Assembly: GCA_029948255.1 (NCBI GenBank)
Contig: JALIZF010001674.1
Location: forward strand, 310,001-374,000
Length of the DNA stretch: 64,000 nucleotides
Source: Telmatactis stephensoni
Lineage: Eukaryota; Cnidaria; Anthozoa; Actiniaria; Isophelliidae
Reading direction: 5' to 3'
Within the stretch, counting starts at the first letter, position 1. Every line of letters begins with the position of its first letter. Below, in pieces: positions 53,301-64,000 of the stretch. The notes under the pieces were generated by a model, which saw only the letters and a program-made list of their open reading frames with translations, was not told where the DNA came from and made no database searches. The position numbers were made by a program, and so were the translations under genes.

Positions 53301-54332
53301 TCCAGCTCAAGGGAAATAGTCTTTATCGCGAAGGTCTCCTTTGAAGTACTCCATTTAGAGTTCGATATTTGGTCAAAGTATTGGAGATCAAGCTCAATTC
53401 AAAATAACAGCCCATTCTGAAGCTCTTATAAATGTATAGGTAGATGTCGAGTTAAATTAAAGCTCCACTTTACATTGTTTTACTGCTGGAAGAGCCTGTC
53501 TCTGAAAGCTATTTTCTTTGTTGTCGGCCATCGTGCATTGCTGGCTTGCGTTCGCAGTCGCTCAAAGGTGATAAATGAAGGGCATTGTTTCTTACAATCT
53601 TAACCAATCAGGAGTGCATCACGTGACCGATTGCGCAAGAATGTCCTTTTCTCGAGACGAAAATCGGAATAAAACACATTTGCAGTTTTTTTGATAGTAT
53701 TTTAACTCGTTCCCGGCCTACTGCCTGGGCACGTGTAAAGCGCCTCGACGTGCGAGATTACTACTGACTTGCAGACAAAGTATATCGTAGTTGACGGCTC
53801 TGTTATCTCTTTCGTAGCCGTTTTTTGTCTCATCACGCGACGGGTCGAAGCATTTCCCTTGGGTGTTAGATAGGGTCGATTTTCTTCTCATTTGTCTTGA
53901 ATAGAGTAGGAGTTTTTCACTTTAGAGTGTCTTTGATAGGGTCAGGTTTCTAGAGCTCCGGTTGCACACCCCTATCCAAAAAAGGGCTACGTACCATTCC
54001 CCCCGGGCGGTATCTCAACTGTATCTTTTAGATTTGCTTACCTCATTATCTCTCAATTCCCCTTGCCAATCACACTCTCGATTAGGGCACATAATCTTCA
54101 GTGACAGCACTTTTCTTTCTGTGTTTTTGTCTTGGAATATCTTCAGATATTAAAAAACGTACCATTTCAGTTTAGGTATATATTATGTTGAATTATTATA
54201 ATTGACACTTAATAACGTGATTAATTGGTTGGTTGATTGATTGATTGATTGATTGGTTGATTTGTTGGTTGGTTGGTTGGTTGGTTGGTTGATCGATTGG
54301 TTGGTTCAGTGGTTGTTTGGTTGTTTGGTTGG

Positions 54333-54367
<35 letters not shown>

Positions 54368-56996
54368 GTTGGTTGGTTAGTTGGGAGGGAGGGGAAAAGG
54401 GAGGGGAGGGGGACTGGGTAGGAGAGGAGGGAAGGAGAGCTTGCCGATAAACACGTTTTTTCTGTTACTCGCATACACCAGCGTGTGCGTATTTCTATTA
54501 GTCAAAATCGAATCGTTCTTGATTGACGAGATAAAGCTACTAAATCTTAGCCTGCGTCACATCCGGACTTTTCCTCCGTTAAGTCCGTCTGCGAAATAAC
54601 GAACAAAACCGTGTTCTGAGACCCCCAGCAAATAGCAGGATTATAGATAATAGATCCTGATTGGCTGATGCATTTTTTCAATTCTAACGAGACTCGTGAT
54701 TGGCTCTATGATCACTGGTGTGTTTGTCTTCGCCATGACAACACTTCCGTTGTGATTATGAAAACACAGACAGATTTTTCAATCAAAACAACCTACCAGT
54801 TACATACATCGATTTGCCTGCTATAAAAGGAAACTTTCGAAACATTCCAATTGAACATATTGTTAAATAATAGCCTTAGTTAACAAAACATTCTCTCAAA
54901 GAGAAATTACGAGATTGACCCCGGGTCATGCTAGCAATAAAGTCTGTTAATAACTGGAGTCCATCAAGCTAGGTGTCAAAACATCGACACAACGAATATT
55001 AAGCGAGCCAATCACGAGTCTCGTTAGAATTGAAAAATGCATCAGCCAATCAGGATCTATTATCTATAATCCTGCTATTTGCTGGGGGTCTCAGAACACG
55101 GTTTTGTTCGTTATTTCGCAGACGGACTTAACGGAGGAAAAGTCCGGATGTGACGCAGGCTACTAAATCTCGATCTAAAACAAGAGAGTTCAACAGCAAC
55201 ATGCTTTGACATGCTTTGAATCCTCTCATTCTGATCAGTTTCTATATGTTGGACTGAAATTATTCGGGACTTCGATTGCACACTGTCAAGAAAGAACAAC
55301 AAAAACCCGATGTCTAGAAGTGAAACTGGTTTTCCTCCGTAGTAAATTGTGTGATATTTTCAGTATGTCAGACTCAAGCCTTTTGCTGAGGATTATAACG
55401 CCTCGCCTAGCTCAAAACCTCAAACATCCAACATTCAACAATGAACTCCAGCAAAGACCCCGGTTTTTTTTAGCCCCTACAAGCTGGTTATGATAACGAT
55501 AAAAATACAGTACTGAACTCTAGAGTATGAGTTTGTTTAGGTTCGGCGAAGTTGCCAAAAATCAAAACCGAAAACATAAACGTGAATTTGACTGATCGCC
55601 GATCATATTGCACTTCTGGTGATTTGTGATTTGATCCTTGGAGTGGGAGTAACGGAAACTGACCAGGGGTTTACCGGCAGGCTCTCATTTGCCTCCTCTG
55701 TCCCCTCCCCTTTCCCCTCCCCTCCCCTCCCCTTTGCTTCCCTTGAGAGTTGGCAACGCATACTGCGGATGCAGACTCAGTGTGTTGCTTTAGTGAAGTA
55801 AGGCAAATAGTGTTTAACGTGTCTGTGTTTGTTCTTCTTCGTTAGTGGCTCGTGAATACCAGGCCGTTAGTAAGCTGCGGTGTGGCATTTCTATCTTCCT
55901 ACATTGATTAACACAGCACAGGTCCAAAGCAGAACGGGATGGAACAACATATCAGCTAGAAGGAATTTAGTGTGATTTTTCCTATCGTTTTGCTTATGTT
56001 TATCTTTCCCCCAATTGTATATATCAACCCGCTCAATGTGCAAACTTACGTTTTGAGGAGTAAGATGTTTTCTATCATATGGACATTCATTGTGATTCCT
56101 GTCAACAAAATTAACATTTTATTCAACTAAGCTGGGGTACGGATACTAAAGGGAATATCTTTACTGTTTCAAAATAATTTGATTTTCTACAGTCATAACA
56201 AACACCCCAAAACCGAAGGTCACCTCTGTCCGGCTTCTAGTTAATCACCTCAACCAATAAGAAGCGACGACGCTAACTCACTGATGACCCCTGGAACACT
56301 GATTCCAAGAATCATTATTATTCACAGTTCTTCATATTTGCATACTTCTTTGTTTGATCATAGTGTCTGTAATGTAATAATACTGAAGCCTATAGCTTCA
56401 AGTTAAGTTCCTGTACATGTGCCGAGTTAATAATATATCATTACTAAAAATAAATGTAGCTCTAGTTTGTTTGATATATTGTTATTGTAGACCCAAGTAA
56501 TTAATTCTATGTTCTTTCGTCCTAGCTTTTCTATAAACTTGGAAGTTTAGAATATCAATTGCAACCAATCAGTACTGCGAAGGACCCGTGAACAGTTCAC
56601 TAAAATAGCTTCTACACTGTACTGTTAATAAAGCTGATTTCTTAAACACTTTTACAAAAAAAGGTTTGCTTAACAGTTGAGAAAAAAAGTTAATCGTAGT
56701 ATGATGTAAAAGCAGAAAGACGATAGAATACACACTCGGTAAAAAAGTAAGAAAATTACCTCTGCACTCACAATAAAATGTAATATATCTCAAATACGTT
56801 TATCTCACACAACACCATCGATAGTAAGGTACCTTTTGAATGCCTGCTCCAAACATTCCTTACAGAAAAGATGTCCACATTTCGTCTGCACAGGGTTTCT
56901 CAAAACACATTGACAAATACCACAAATAAGGTCCTCGGGAACCTTCTCAACGAACTCAAAGTCATATCCACAGGGCATTTGAGTGTGTTCAGCCAT
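49478..56996 (-). CDS. G3: complete TRAF-like gene
   Basis: Exons: RING 56996-56809, zinc fingers 54140-54042, 52050-51886, 51406-51332 and 50730-50653, coiled coil/MATH 50326-49478. All are open with conserved borders, in the same order as G1 and G2. The coiled coil has one extra unit compared with G1 and G2, and the MATH domain is again divergent. The RING exon looks like a mosaic with the H lineage (see that entry). The RING half with the last Cys pair is not located. Confidence 0.74.
50653..50730 (-). CDS. G3 TRAF zinc-finger exon 4
   Basis: 26 codons, same borders and C/H pattern as G1 exon 4. Confidence 0.8.
51332..51406 (-). CDS. G3 TRAF zinc-finger exon 3
   Basis: 25 codons. C-P-V-S-C-P-N-E-C differs from G1 by Glu for Asp. 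Borders intact. Confidence 0.8.
51886..52050 (-). CDS. G3 TRAF zinc-finger exon 2
   Basis: 55 codons. It has a few replacements against G1 (for example V-V-E-C for V-V-D-C), with all Cys and His positions kept. Confidence 0.82.
52611..52794. mobile_element. Foldback element, arms TTAGACAGCAGAAAGCCGC
   Basis: Two inverted arms of about 75 bp with CGTTATAGACGCAC and GAGAAAATATA words around a short centre. A single arm is at 43087-43200. No coding capacity. Confidence 0.75.
52795..54041. other. Unit-3-specific G3 intron, nothing recognised
   Basis: The first 120 bp relate to 13850-13990. The rest (about 53000-53940) has no counterpart in the other units and no coding or repeat feature I can support. 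Confidence 0.5.
54042..54140 (-). CDS. G3 TRAF zinc-finger exon 1
   Basis: 33 codons matching G1 exon 1: C-P-N-R-E-C-D-W-Q-G-E-L-R-D-N-E, donor GTAAGC, acceptor CTTCAG. Confidence 0.82.
54226..54384. repeat. (GATT/GGTT)n microsatellite
   Basis: Unit 3 counterpart of the tracts at 15392 and 36301. Confidence 0.92.
54548..55162. mobile_element. 615-bp hAT-like element with about 157-bp TIRs and 8-bp TSD
   Basis: The TIRs start TAGCCTGCGTCACATCC and are identical over about 157 bp apart from one base in a T run (54548-54705, 55006-55162). CTAAATCT flanks both sides (54540-54547, 55163-55170). Unit 2 has the empty site GCTACTAAATCTCGATC at about 36741. An 8-bp duplication and TAG start suggest the hAT superfamily. 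Non-autonomous. Near-identity of the arms suggests a recent insertion. Confidence 0.9.
56809..56996 (-). CDS. G3 RING exon, mosaic with the H lineage
   Basis: Start MAEHTQMPCGYDFEFV. The first half follows the G0/G2 type (D-L-I-C-G-I-C). The second half has Q-T-K-C-G-H and C-L-E-Q-A-F-K, as in the H1 pseudogene, in place of T-T-E-C-G-H and C-L-D-E-S-L-K. Zinc ligands intact. The 45-base upstream extension found in other copies is not open in this frame, which supports MAE as the start for the family. Confidence 0.8.
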
Positions 56997-57165
56997 TTGT
57001 AAAGGAAGAAATGTTGCAGAACAGCACTTCCTGTTTTGTCACATCTCGAAGAGTCGATCGAAGTGGGAGTTGTCCCGGTTACTCATTCCCCTCTCGGTCA
57101 AGATGAAAAGACCACATAAATGGTAGATCTGGGAGCGATCTTCTCTCTAGATCGGGGCCGTATTA

Positions 57166-57246
57166 CAAACAAACAAACAAACAAACAAACAAACAAACAA
57201 ACAAACAAACAAACAAACAAACAAACAAACAAACAAACAAAACAAA
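57166..57246. repeat. (AAAC)n microsatellite, about 20 copies
   Basis: Tetranucleotide array at the site that holds AAAAC or AAACC in the other three units, directly after ATCGGGGCCGTATTAC. Confidence 0.96.
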
Positions 57247-57667
57247 TTTTTGAGTTTTCAAAAACAGCGTTAAAATCAAAGTTATTTTATAACTGCTGTT
57301 GTTCATATTATCTACCATCAAAAGTGCGTACTTTCTGATTACAAAGGAACGATTTTGATGAGAAACAAGGCAAAAACGTCGAGAATTTTGTTGTGTTTTT
57401 GAAAGAAATTTTAGCGGAAATGCGCGCGCTACACGTCATCGAGCGCGCGCTTAGGTTTATTCAAACATTTTCGCTCATTTAGATGAGAAAAACTCGTTTG
57501 TTTTTATAATTTTTTGATGTAAATTATTAACTGGACATCAGATGGCTTTTCCGTGGAATCTAGAATAAATTTGGTCTCTATTGTGTGATTTTATGAAGTT
57601 CAAATAAAGTTCCAAGAATATTTTCTTATACTAAGCATTGACTATCTGTCTGGTTCCCCTCCCTTAA
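57247..57667. other. Unit-4 flank, nothing recognised
   Basis: No counterpart in other units was recognised and no gene seen. CGCGCGC-rich words at 57420-57450. Confidence 0.45.
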
Positions 57668-58083
57668 AGCCACGGCTTCACGAGCGATTTTTTGCTTGCG
57701 CTGGTGACGCGATTTTTTCCAAAATCACCAACGCGCGGGGTGGCTACACGAGTGACAAATGCTAGCGACATCATTCATTTTGTCCGCCATTTTGAAAAAG
57801 ATCCAAGCCTTAATTTCATTCTTGCACCTTATTGGCTGAATAAACTTTAGTCGCGTCGCGAGTGCAAGGAAAAAGTTGCAGAGTGGCTACACGAGCGACA
57901 AAGTCCACGAATACGTTGCGAAAAATTCAACTCAATTAATTTCTCGCAACTTTGTTTGGCGATTTTTTCAGCTGTCGCGTCGCCTGTGCAAGAGTGGCTA
58001 CACGTGCGATTTCCTCGTGCGTTGGCGATTTTAAAAAATCGCGTCGCCAGTGCACGCAAAAAATCGCTCGTGAAGTCGTGGCT
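57668..58083. mobile_element. 416-bp MITE, TIR AGCCACGGCTTCACGAGCG, TTAA flanks
   Basis: Inverted ends of about 32 bp (with GCGATTTTTTGC), TTAA at 57664-57667 and 58084-58087. The inside repeats TGGCTACACGAGCGA and GCGATTTT words in both orientations. A piggyBac- or Kolobok-type target; assignment is inference. Confidence 0.8.
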
Positions 58084-58329
58084 TTAAGGTTGAAAGCGCG
58101 AAATTTTGGCGGTAGGTTGGGACGCGCTTTCGACTTATCAATAAATCTGATAAGTATCACAAATGAGGATTCTTCCGCTTGACTCACCGAAGAACATGAT
58201 CTTCAATTTGGAAGATAACAACAATCACTTACGAGTTCATACGTCCGGTTAGTAACTGCACGAATGCCATTTAGCCTCAAATTTACAGACGTGAATTTGA
58301 ACAATGATTCTAAAATGCATAACGTGCGT

Positions 58330-58957
58330 GAAATTGCCTTATATTAAGTTTTTTTTTGTATGTTTTGACACCTTCATGCAGGCAAACGAGAAATGCCGTT
58401 TTAGACGCAATAAACTCCACCGTATTAGCCTGATCATTTGACGTTTGGTTTTTCGAATACATCGGGTTATGGTCGGTGGTCAGGTTTGAAGTTCTGTTTC
58501 CACTTTAAAATCTTCCATATCACAAGTTGCTAGAGTAAAAAACGAAAATTCTCCCTGGTGAACACTAGCTCTACAACGAGTGGCACTCATTCCAATTTTC
58601 TTGTGCTGTGATGACTGACTTATTCAGGGAAAACCTGACATTTACGTCAAATGGCCAGGTCAGTATGTTATCATATTCACCATGAAAAATTTTCAGCTCT
58701 AAAAAAATCCCCTGACCATATCCTTTTCCAAACAAGTTTCATTTTGTATCCATTACTCTGAGTATAGAATGAGTTACTGAATAGGGTGTTAGGATTGGGG
58801 TTGGGGTTGGGTTGAGGGTTAGGGTTAGTTCAAATGTTGGTAGGGACCCCATGTCAGCCAACACCTATTGGCCTGACACTTCGACCTATAAGTGTGTGGC
58901 AGTTTGTGGTTGTCCACGTATTTTCCTGAATAGTTTAAACCCTATTGTAGTGTGTTA
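58330..58957. other. Third copy of the RING-gene outer flank
   Basis: Paralogue of 40350-41010, including the GGGTTAGGGTTAG run at 58815-58828. No gene. Confidence 0.6.
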
Positions 58958-59245
58958 TAGCTGTAGTACTTATAACTTACGTGTAGTATCTGTAGTACCT
59001 GTAGTACCTATAGTAGCTGTAGTACCTATAGTAAGTGTAGTATCTGTAGTACCTATAGTAAGTGTAGTACCTGCAGTATATGTAGTACTTGTAGTACCTG
59101 TAGGAATAGTAGATTTAGTACATGTGGTAGGTATAGTATATGTAGTATCTATAGTATATGTGATAGGTATAGTGCCTATATTACCTGTAGTAGCCGTAGT
59201 ATCTGCAATACTTGTATTAGTCGCTATAGGGCCTGTAGTATGTAG
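58958..59245. repeat. GTAGTA-based minisatellite
   Basis: About 9-bp units (GTAGTACCT/GTAGTATCT variants). It matches 41018-41460 without the foldback insert. A 176-codon open frame over it and its flanks is repeat-derived and not called as a gene. Confidence 0.85.
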
Positions 59246-59827
59246 ACCTGTATATGCTCAGTCCACTGTAAGAGCAAGTTGCAAGTTACACTTAACTTGC
59301 CACATACAAAAGTATCAAGACGAGGCCACATTTCATTCGTAACAAGACAAACTTTTAGCACGTAGCCTCGTTCTGAGACCTTTGTAAGTGGCAGATAAAG
59401 CATATCTCGCAACTGGACTATCACATTGTAATGTCAGTATCCACATTCAGTCCTCGACTGGCTTTTATTATACATGACAAAAATCAAGTGAAACTCGCAA
59501 TTTTCAAATTTTCTTTCAAAAAACTGTTAGCTACACTCGTTGATCCACTTGAATTCGAACATTAATTTGTGACGAGAAATACATTGTTAATTATTATATG
59601 ATTGAGTCTGTTTTCTTTGTTATTCATAAGTCTTTATATCACTAAATTCACGATGATTATATATTCAAGGGTTTTATATAGAGCTTCTCCGGGATGTATC
59701 TGTATAAATCACTTGAATTTATAATTTCGTTCCATACTTCCTTACATGATTTATGTGTGGACATCAAGACTTAGAAATTTTCTTAGAAATATACTAAGTA
59801 GCGATTTTTGGTGGAAAAAAAGTCTTT

Positions 59828-59910
59828 GATAAATGACAGAGATTCGAACCCGAGACTTTCTTCACTCCTATACCCGCTTTTAACCACTATACTACTGAGC
59901 TAACTGATGG
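59828..59910 (-). ncRNA. tRNA-like sequence (degenerate, possibly a SINE head)
   Basis: On the minus strand an A-box-like TAGCTCAGTAGTATAGTGG is followed about 45 bp later by the B-box GGTTCGAATCT. The D arm pairs fairly well, but the anticodon stem and acceptor stem do not close, so this is not a working tRNA. More likely a tRNA pseudogene or SINE promoter. Confidence 0.35.
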
Positions 59911-60091
59911 AATCTTCTCAACAAAAAAATCTTTTGTGTGTTATCATGAAGTTCGTTAGTGTTTCTCTGAATAGAATTGAAAAACAATTATTTAAGGTTT
60001 CCTTCTGGGAATTCGGTAACAATGATCTAATTAGTGATTGTCTTTTTGAATCGCTTTTGTGTGAAAACCTCCTCAATCATATAATAAGGCA

Positions 60092-60190
60092 GATAAATAC
60101 CTCGAAGCTCGGCTTTTATCCATATACATCCCTCGGGCCTACGGCCCTCGGGATGTATATGGCTAAAAGCCTCGCTTCTCGGTATTTATC
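60092..60190. repeat. 99-bp near-perfect hairpin
   Basis: Arms GATAAATACC...CATATACATCCCTCGGGCC and complement. Both arms carry smaller GGCTTTTA and CCTCGGG words. Could be a very short foldback element or a cruciform-forming sequence. Confidence 0.7.
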
Positions 60191-60229
60191 CCTTCCTAAG
60201 AATACCACAATGGAAAATTGAGACATTAA

Positions 60230-60584
60230 GTTGTAAATTGAATATACTTGTTTGTAACAACACGGCTCGCATCCCGTAAATGACGGAAAATTGTAAATTG
60301 AATAAATTATCTCTTTGCTCACAACACAGCGCGCATTCTAAGTGTTTTGATGACGGAATAATTGCATATTGAAAAAATTATCTCTTCGCTCACAACACAG
60401 CGCGCATTCAAAGTGTTTTGATGACGGAATAATTGTAAAATGAATTAATTATCTCTTCGCTCACAACACAGCGCGCATTGAAAGTGTTTTGATGACGGAA
60501 TAATTGTAAATTGAATAAATTATCTCTTCGCTCACAACACAGCGCGCATTCAAAGTGTTTTGATGACGGAATAATTGCTAACTA
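60230..60584. repeat. 71-bp satellite array 2a
   Basis: Five tandem monomers. Measured period between successive ATGACGGA motifs (60421, 60492, 60563) is 71 bp. Confidence 0.93.
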
Positions 60585-60837
60585 GACCTTTTTGCCGTAA
60601 CACTATTTTTCAACTTCGTGCATCTTGAAACAAAGAAGTGCATCCTAGAATATGCAGAATGTGAACTTCTTTTGTTTTAAATAAAACTTCCCTTTGTCTT
60701 CCAATCAAGAACGCATAAAAATAAGGCTTCCGAGCAACAGAACTTGGAGCCATATTAATCTTCTTGATTGGAAGACAAAGGAAAGTTTTATTTTATTTTA
60801 TTATATTTATTTATTTTTTATTTTTCTATTTTATTTT
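60585..60837. mobile_element. Foldback insert in the satellite
   Basis: The left arm (60585-60711) is the reverse complement of 2493-2620. A loop of about 50 bp follows, then a right arm starting CTTGATTGGAAGACAAAGG cut short at about 60790 by (TTTTA)n. Confidence 0.65.
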
Positions 60838-61877
60838 ATTTTTCTTCGCTAACAACACAGCGCGCATTCAAAATGTCTTGATAAAGGAATTAATTGCAAA
60901 TTCAATAGATTACCTCTTCACTCACAACACACAGTGCACATTCAAAGTGTTTTGATGACGGAATAATTGCAAATTGAACAAATTATCTCCTCGCTTACGA
61001 CTCAGAACGCATTTAATTAAAGTGTTTTGATGACGGAATAATTGTAAATTGAATAAATTATCTTTTCGCTCACAACACAGCGCGCATTCAAAGTGTTTTG
61101 ATAACAGAATAGATGCAAATTGAAAAAATTATCTCTTGGCTTTGATCACAACGCACTTTCAAAGGGTTTTCAAGCCGGAATAATTGTAAATTGAATACAT
61201 TATCTTTTCGCTCACAACACAGCACGCATTAATTGTTTTTTGATGACGGAATAATTGCAAATTGAATAAATAATTTCCTTGCTAAGAACACAGCGCGCAT
61301 TGAATGTGTTTTGATTTCGGAATAATTGCAAATTCAATAAATTATCTTTTCGCTCACAACACAGCGCACATTCAAAGTGTTTTGATGACACAATAGATGC
61401 AAATTGAATAAATTATCTCTTGGCTCACACCACAGCGCGCATTCAAAGTGTTTTGATTTCTGAATAAATGTAAATTGAATAAATTATCTCTTGGCTCACA
61501 CCACAGCGCGCATTGAAAGTGTTTTGATGACGGAATAATTGCAAATTCAATAAATTATCTCTTTGCTCACACCACAGCGCGCATTGAAAGTGTTTTGATG
61601 ACGGAATAATTGTAAATTGAATAAATTATCTTTTCGCTCACAACACAGCGCGCATTCAAAGTGTTTTGATGACAGAATAGATGCAAATTGAATAAATTAT
61701 CTCTTGGCTTTGATCACAACGCACTTTCAAAGGGTTTTCAAGCCGGAATAATTGTAAATTGAATACATTATCTTTTAATTTCGCTCACAACACAGCACGC
61801 ATTAATTGTTTTTTGATGACGGAATAATTACAAATTGAATAAATAATTTCTTTGCTTAGAAGACAGAGCGCATTAAT
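60838..61877. repeat. 71-bp satellite array 2b
   Basis: Diverged monomers of the same family. The last 270 bp (61610-61877) recur almost exactly at 63655-63920. Confidence 0.92.
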
Positions 61878-62589
61878 CAGCTCCAAATTTATTCTTGTGG
61901 ATTTAAATACTGAAAATCATTAGAGAATGAAGTAAAAAAATTTTTTTGGAAAAAACAGTGAGCGCTCGCTTGTTTTCGTCAACACAAATTTGAATCAAGC
62001 TCGCGCTACGCGTCATTTTTAAAATGGCGGCACTTCCGGTTAGCATTTTTTAGACCTTTTTAACAACTTCAAAGGCACAAAACCCTTCATTTTTGCACGG
62101 GACCCTATACTTTTTTTCCGCTTATTTAAAAAAACACCTAAAAATCTCAATCATATCAATTTTGCAAAAAAAGTTAATCATTCTAGCATATGAAAAAATT
62201 GATTTTTGTATAATATTTTGCTCGACATGAGGACAATTTTGGTTGGTACTCGCGGCACAAAAGCCAAGGAATGAAGGTATTTTGCTGTTCTCACATCAAA
62301 AGTATTTATGCCATTTTGCAGAATACTCCATTAGCTAATATTTACGCAATTGTAGCCTTTGTATAAATGTTATTTCCCTAATTCCTAATTTCTTTTCTAT
62401 TCACTTCCGGTTGAGCGATTTTCGCATAAAAAATTCGGAGATAGGCATTCATACAATGCTGATTATCTCGAAAACGAGTGCGGGACCCCCCTTTTTTCTT
62501 TTCGTTTTTGGGATCAGCATTAAATTTCGTTCTAGAAAATTGTGGTTTAAACGATATTTAATTACTTTTTGCCAAGGTAGTCAGTCACC
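61878..62589. other. Non-satellite spacer of a higher-order repeat
   Basis: 712 bp without a satellite monomer. Its first 80 bp reappear at 63921-64000, cut by the window end. No gene is seen; a short frame at 62411-62593 has no recognisable feature. Confidence 0.6.
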
Positions 62590-63920
62590 TTAAAGTGTTT
62601 TGATTTCGGAATAAATGTAAATTAAATAAATTATCTCTTCACTCACAAGACAGCGAAAATTCAAAGTGTTTTGATGACGGAATAATTGCAACTTGAATAA
62701 ATTATCTCTTCGCTCACAACACGGCTCGCATTCAAAGTGTCTTGATTACGAAATAATTCCAAATCGAATAAATTCTTTCTTCACTCAGAACACAGCGCGC
62801 ATTGAATGTGTTTTGATGACAGAATAATTGTAAATTGAATAAATTATCTTTTCGCTCACAACACAGCGCACATTCAAAGTGTTTTGATGACACAATAGAT
62901 GCAAATTGAATAAATTATCTCTTGGCTCACACCACAGCGCGCATTGAAAGTGTTTTGATGACGGAATAATTGCAAATTCAATAAATTATCTCTTTGCTCA
63001 CATCACAGCGCGCATTGAAAGTGTTTTGATTTCGGAATAATTGCAAATTGAATAAATAATTTCTTTGCTAAGAACACAGCGCGCATTGAAAGTGTTTTGA
63101 TTTCTGAATAAATGTAAATTGAATAAATTATCTCTTTGCTCACACCACAGCGCGCATTCAAAGTGTTTTGATGACGGAATAATTGTCAATTGAGTAAATT
63201 ATCTCTATGCTTACACCACAGCGCGAAATAATATCAAATTGAATAAATAATGTATTTGCTCAGAACACAGAGCGCATTTAAAGTGTTTTGATTTCTGAAT
63301 AAATGTAAATTGAATAAATTATCTCTTGGCTCACACCACAGCGCGCATTGAAAGTGTTTTGATGACGGAATAATTGTAAATTCAATAAATTATCTCTTTG
63401 CTCACACCACAGCGCGCATTGAAAGTGTTTTGATGACGGAATAATTGCAAATTCAATAAATTATCTCTTTGCTCACACCGCAGCGCGCATTCAAAGTGTT
63501 TTGATTTCGGAATAATTGCAAATTGAATAAATAATTTCTTTGCTAAGAACACAGCGCGCATTGAAAGTGTTTTGATTTCTGAATAAATGTAAATTGAATA
63601 AATTATCTCTTGGCTCACACCACAGCGCGCATTGAAAGTGTTTTGATGACGGAATAATTGTAAATTGAATAAATTATCTTTTCGCTCACAACACAGCGCG
63701 CATTCAAAGTGTTTTGATGACAGAATAGATGCAAATTGAATAAATTATCTCTTGGCTTTGATCACAACGCACTTTCAAAGGGTTTTCAAGCCGGAATAAT
63801 TGTAAATTGAATACATTATCTTTTCGCTCACAACACAGCACGCATTAATTGTTTTTTGATGACGGAATAATTACAAATTGAATAAATAATTTCTTTGCTT
63901 AGAAGACAGAGCGCATTAAT
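62590..63920. repeat. 71-bp satellite array 2c
   Basis: About 18 monomers. Variants differ in ACAACAC or ACACCAC and in GATGACGG or GATTTCGG words, and neighbouring variants repeat in a set order. Confidence 0.92.
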
Positions 63921-64000
63921 CAGCTCCAAATTTATTCTTGTGGATTTAAATACTGAAAATCATTAGAGAATGAAGTAAAAAAATTTTTTTTGGAAAAAAC

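Noticed and set aside
58812..59342. 176-codon valine-rich plus-strand frame
   Set aside because: It lies over the GTAGTA minisatellite. The paralogue at 40916-41560 does not keep it as one frame.
60230..63920. Regular spaced repeats that resemble a CRISPR array
   Set aside because: Monomers are contiguous without unique spacers and diverge gradually. This is a eukaryotic satellite.

Overview
This is nuclear DNA of an invertebrate animal, most likely an anthozoan cnidarian (stony coral or sea anemone). The evidence is AT-rich sequence, small phase-0 exons with GT/AG borders, TRAF-type genes, CR1-like and R4/Dong-like LINEs, TTAGGG runs, many MITEs and satellite DNA. The organism is inferred from gene content and not proven. 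There is no prokaryotic gene structure, rRNA or CRISPR array.

The backbone is a head-to-tail array of TRAF-like signalling genes on the minus strand. Repeat units start at about 1 (cut by the window edge), 17159, 38147 and 55950. Each complete gene reads, from high to low coordinate: RING exon, TRAF zinc-finger exons of 99, 165, 75 and 78 bp, then one large exon with a coiled coil and a MATH/TRAF domain. Three genes can be assembled: G1 (18061 to 9445), G2 (39635 to 21581) and G3 (56996 to 49478). A fourth RING exon (757-947) belongs to a gene running off the left edge. A second, degraded TRAF lineage (H1, H2, H3) lies between them as frameshifted pseudogenes. Units 1 and 2 resemble each other, as do units 3 and 4, so the array grew in more than one step.

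The paralogues act as an internal reference: comparing units shows insertions in one copy against an empty site in another. This reveals MITEs with TTAA, 8-bp, 6-bp and 3-bp target duplications, a SINE, possible solo LTRs and a LINE cluster. The G2 intron between zinc-finger exons 4 and 3 has grown from about 0.6-0.9 kb to 11.7 kb by two events.

The first event is the most interesting object in the window: a 4312-bp element (23112-27423) at a TA dinucleotide, flanked by 194-bp direct repeats. It carries an intact HUH plus superfamily-3 helicase Rep gene (23705-25060) converging on a decayed Tc1/mariner-type DD34E transposase (about 25870-26963). Between them lies a cluster of six ACGAYRCACCAT-type motifs, four of them arranged as hairpin or palindrome, which looks like a Rep-binding origin. 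This suggests a circular-replicon/transposon hybrid. The second event is a block of LINEs (27485-33986): two 5'-truncated R4/Dong-like copies with (TAA)n at their ends, a minus-strand LINE tail and a CR1-like LINE split by a MITE.

The right end (60230-64000) and 42085-42978 are a 71-bp satellite. At the right end it forms a higher-order repeat of about 2.04 kb. Microsatellites just upstream of the four RING exons occupy the same site but have different motifs (AAAAC, AAACC, AAAAC, AAAC).
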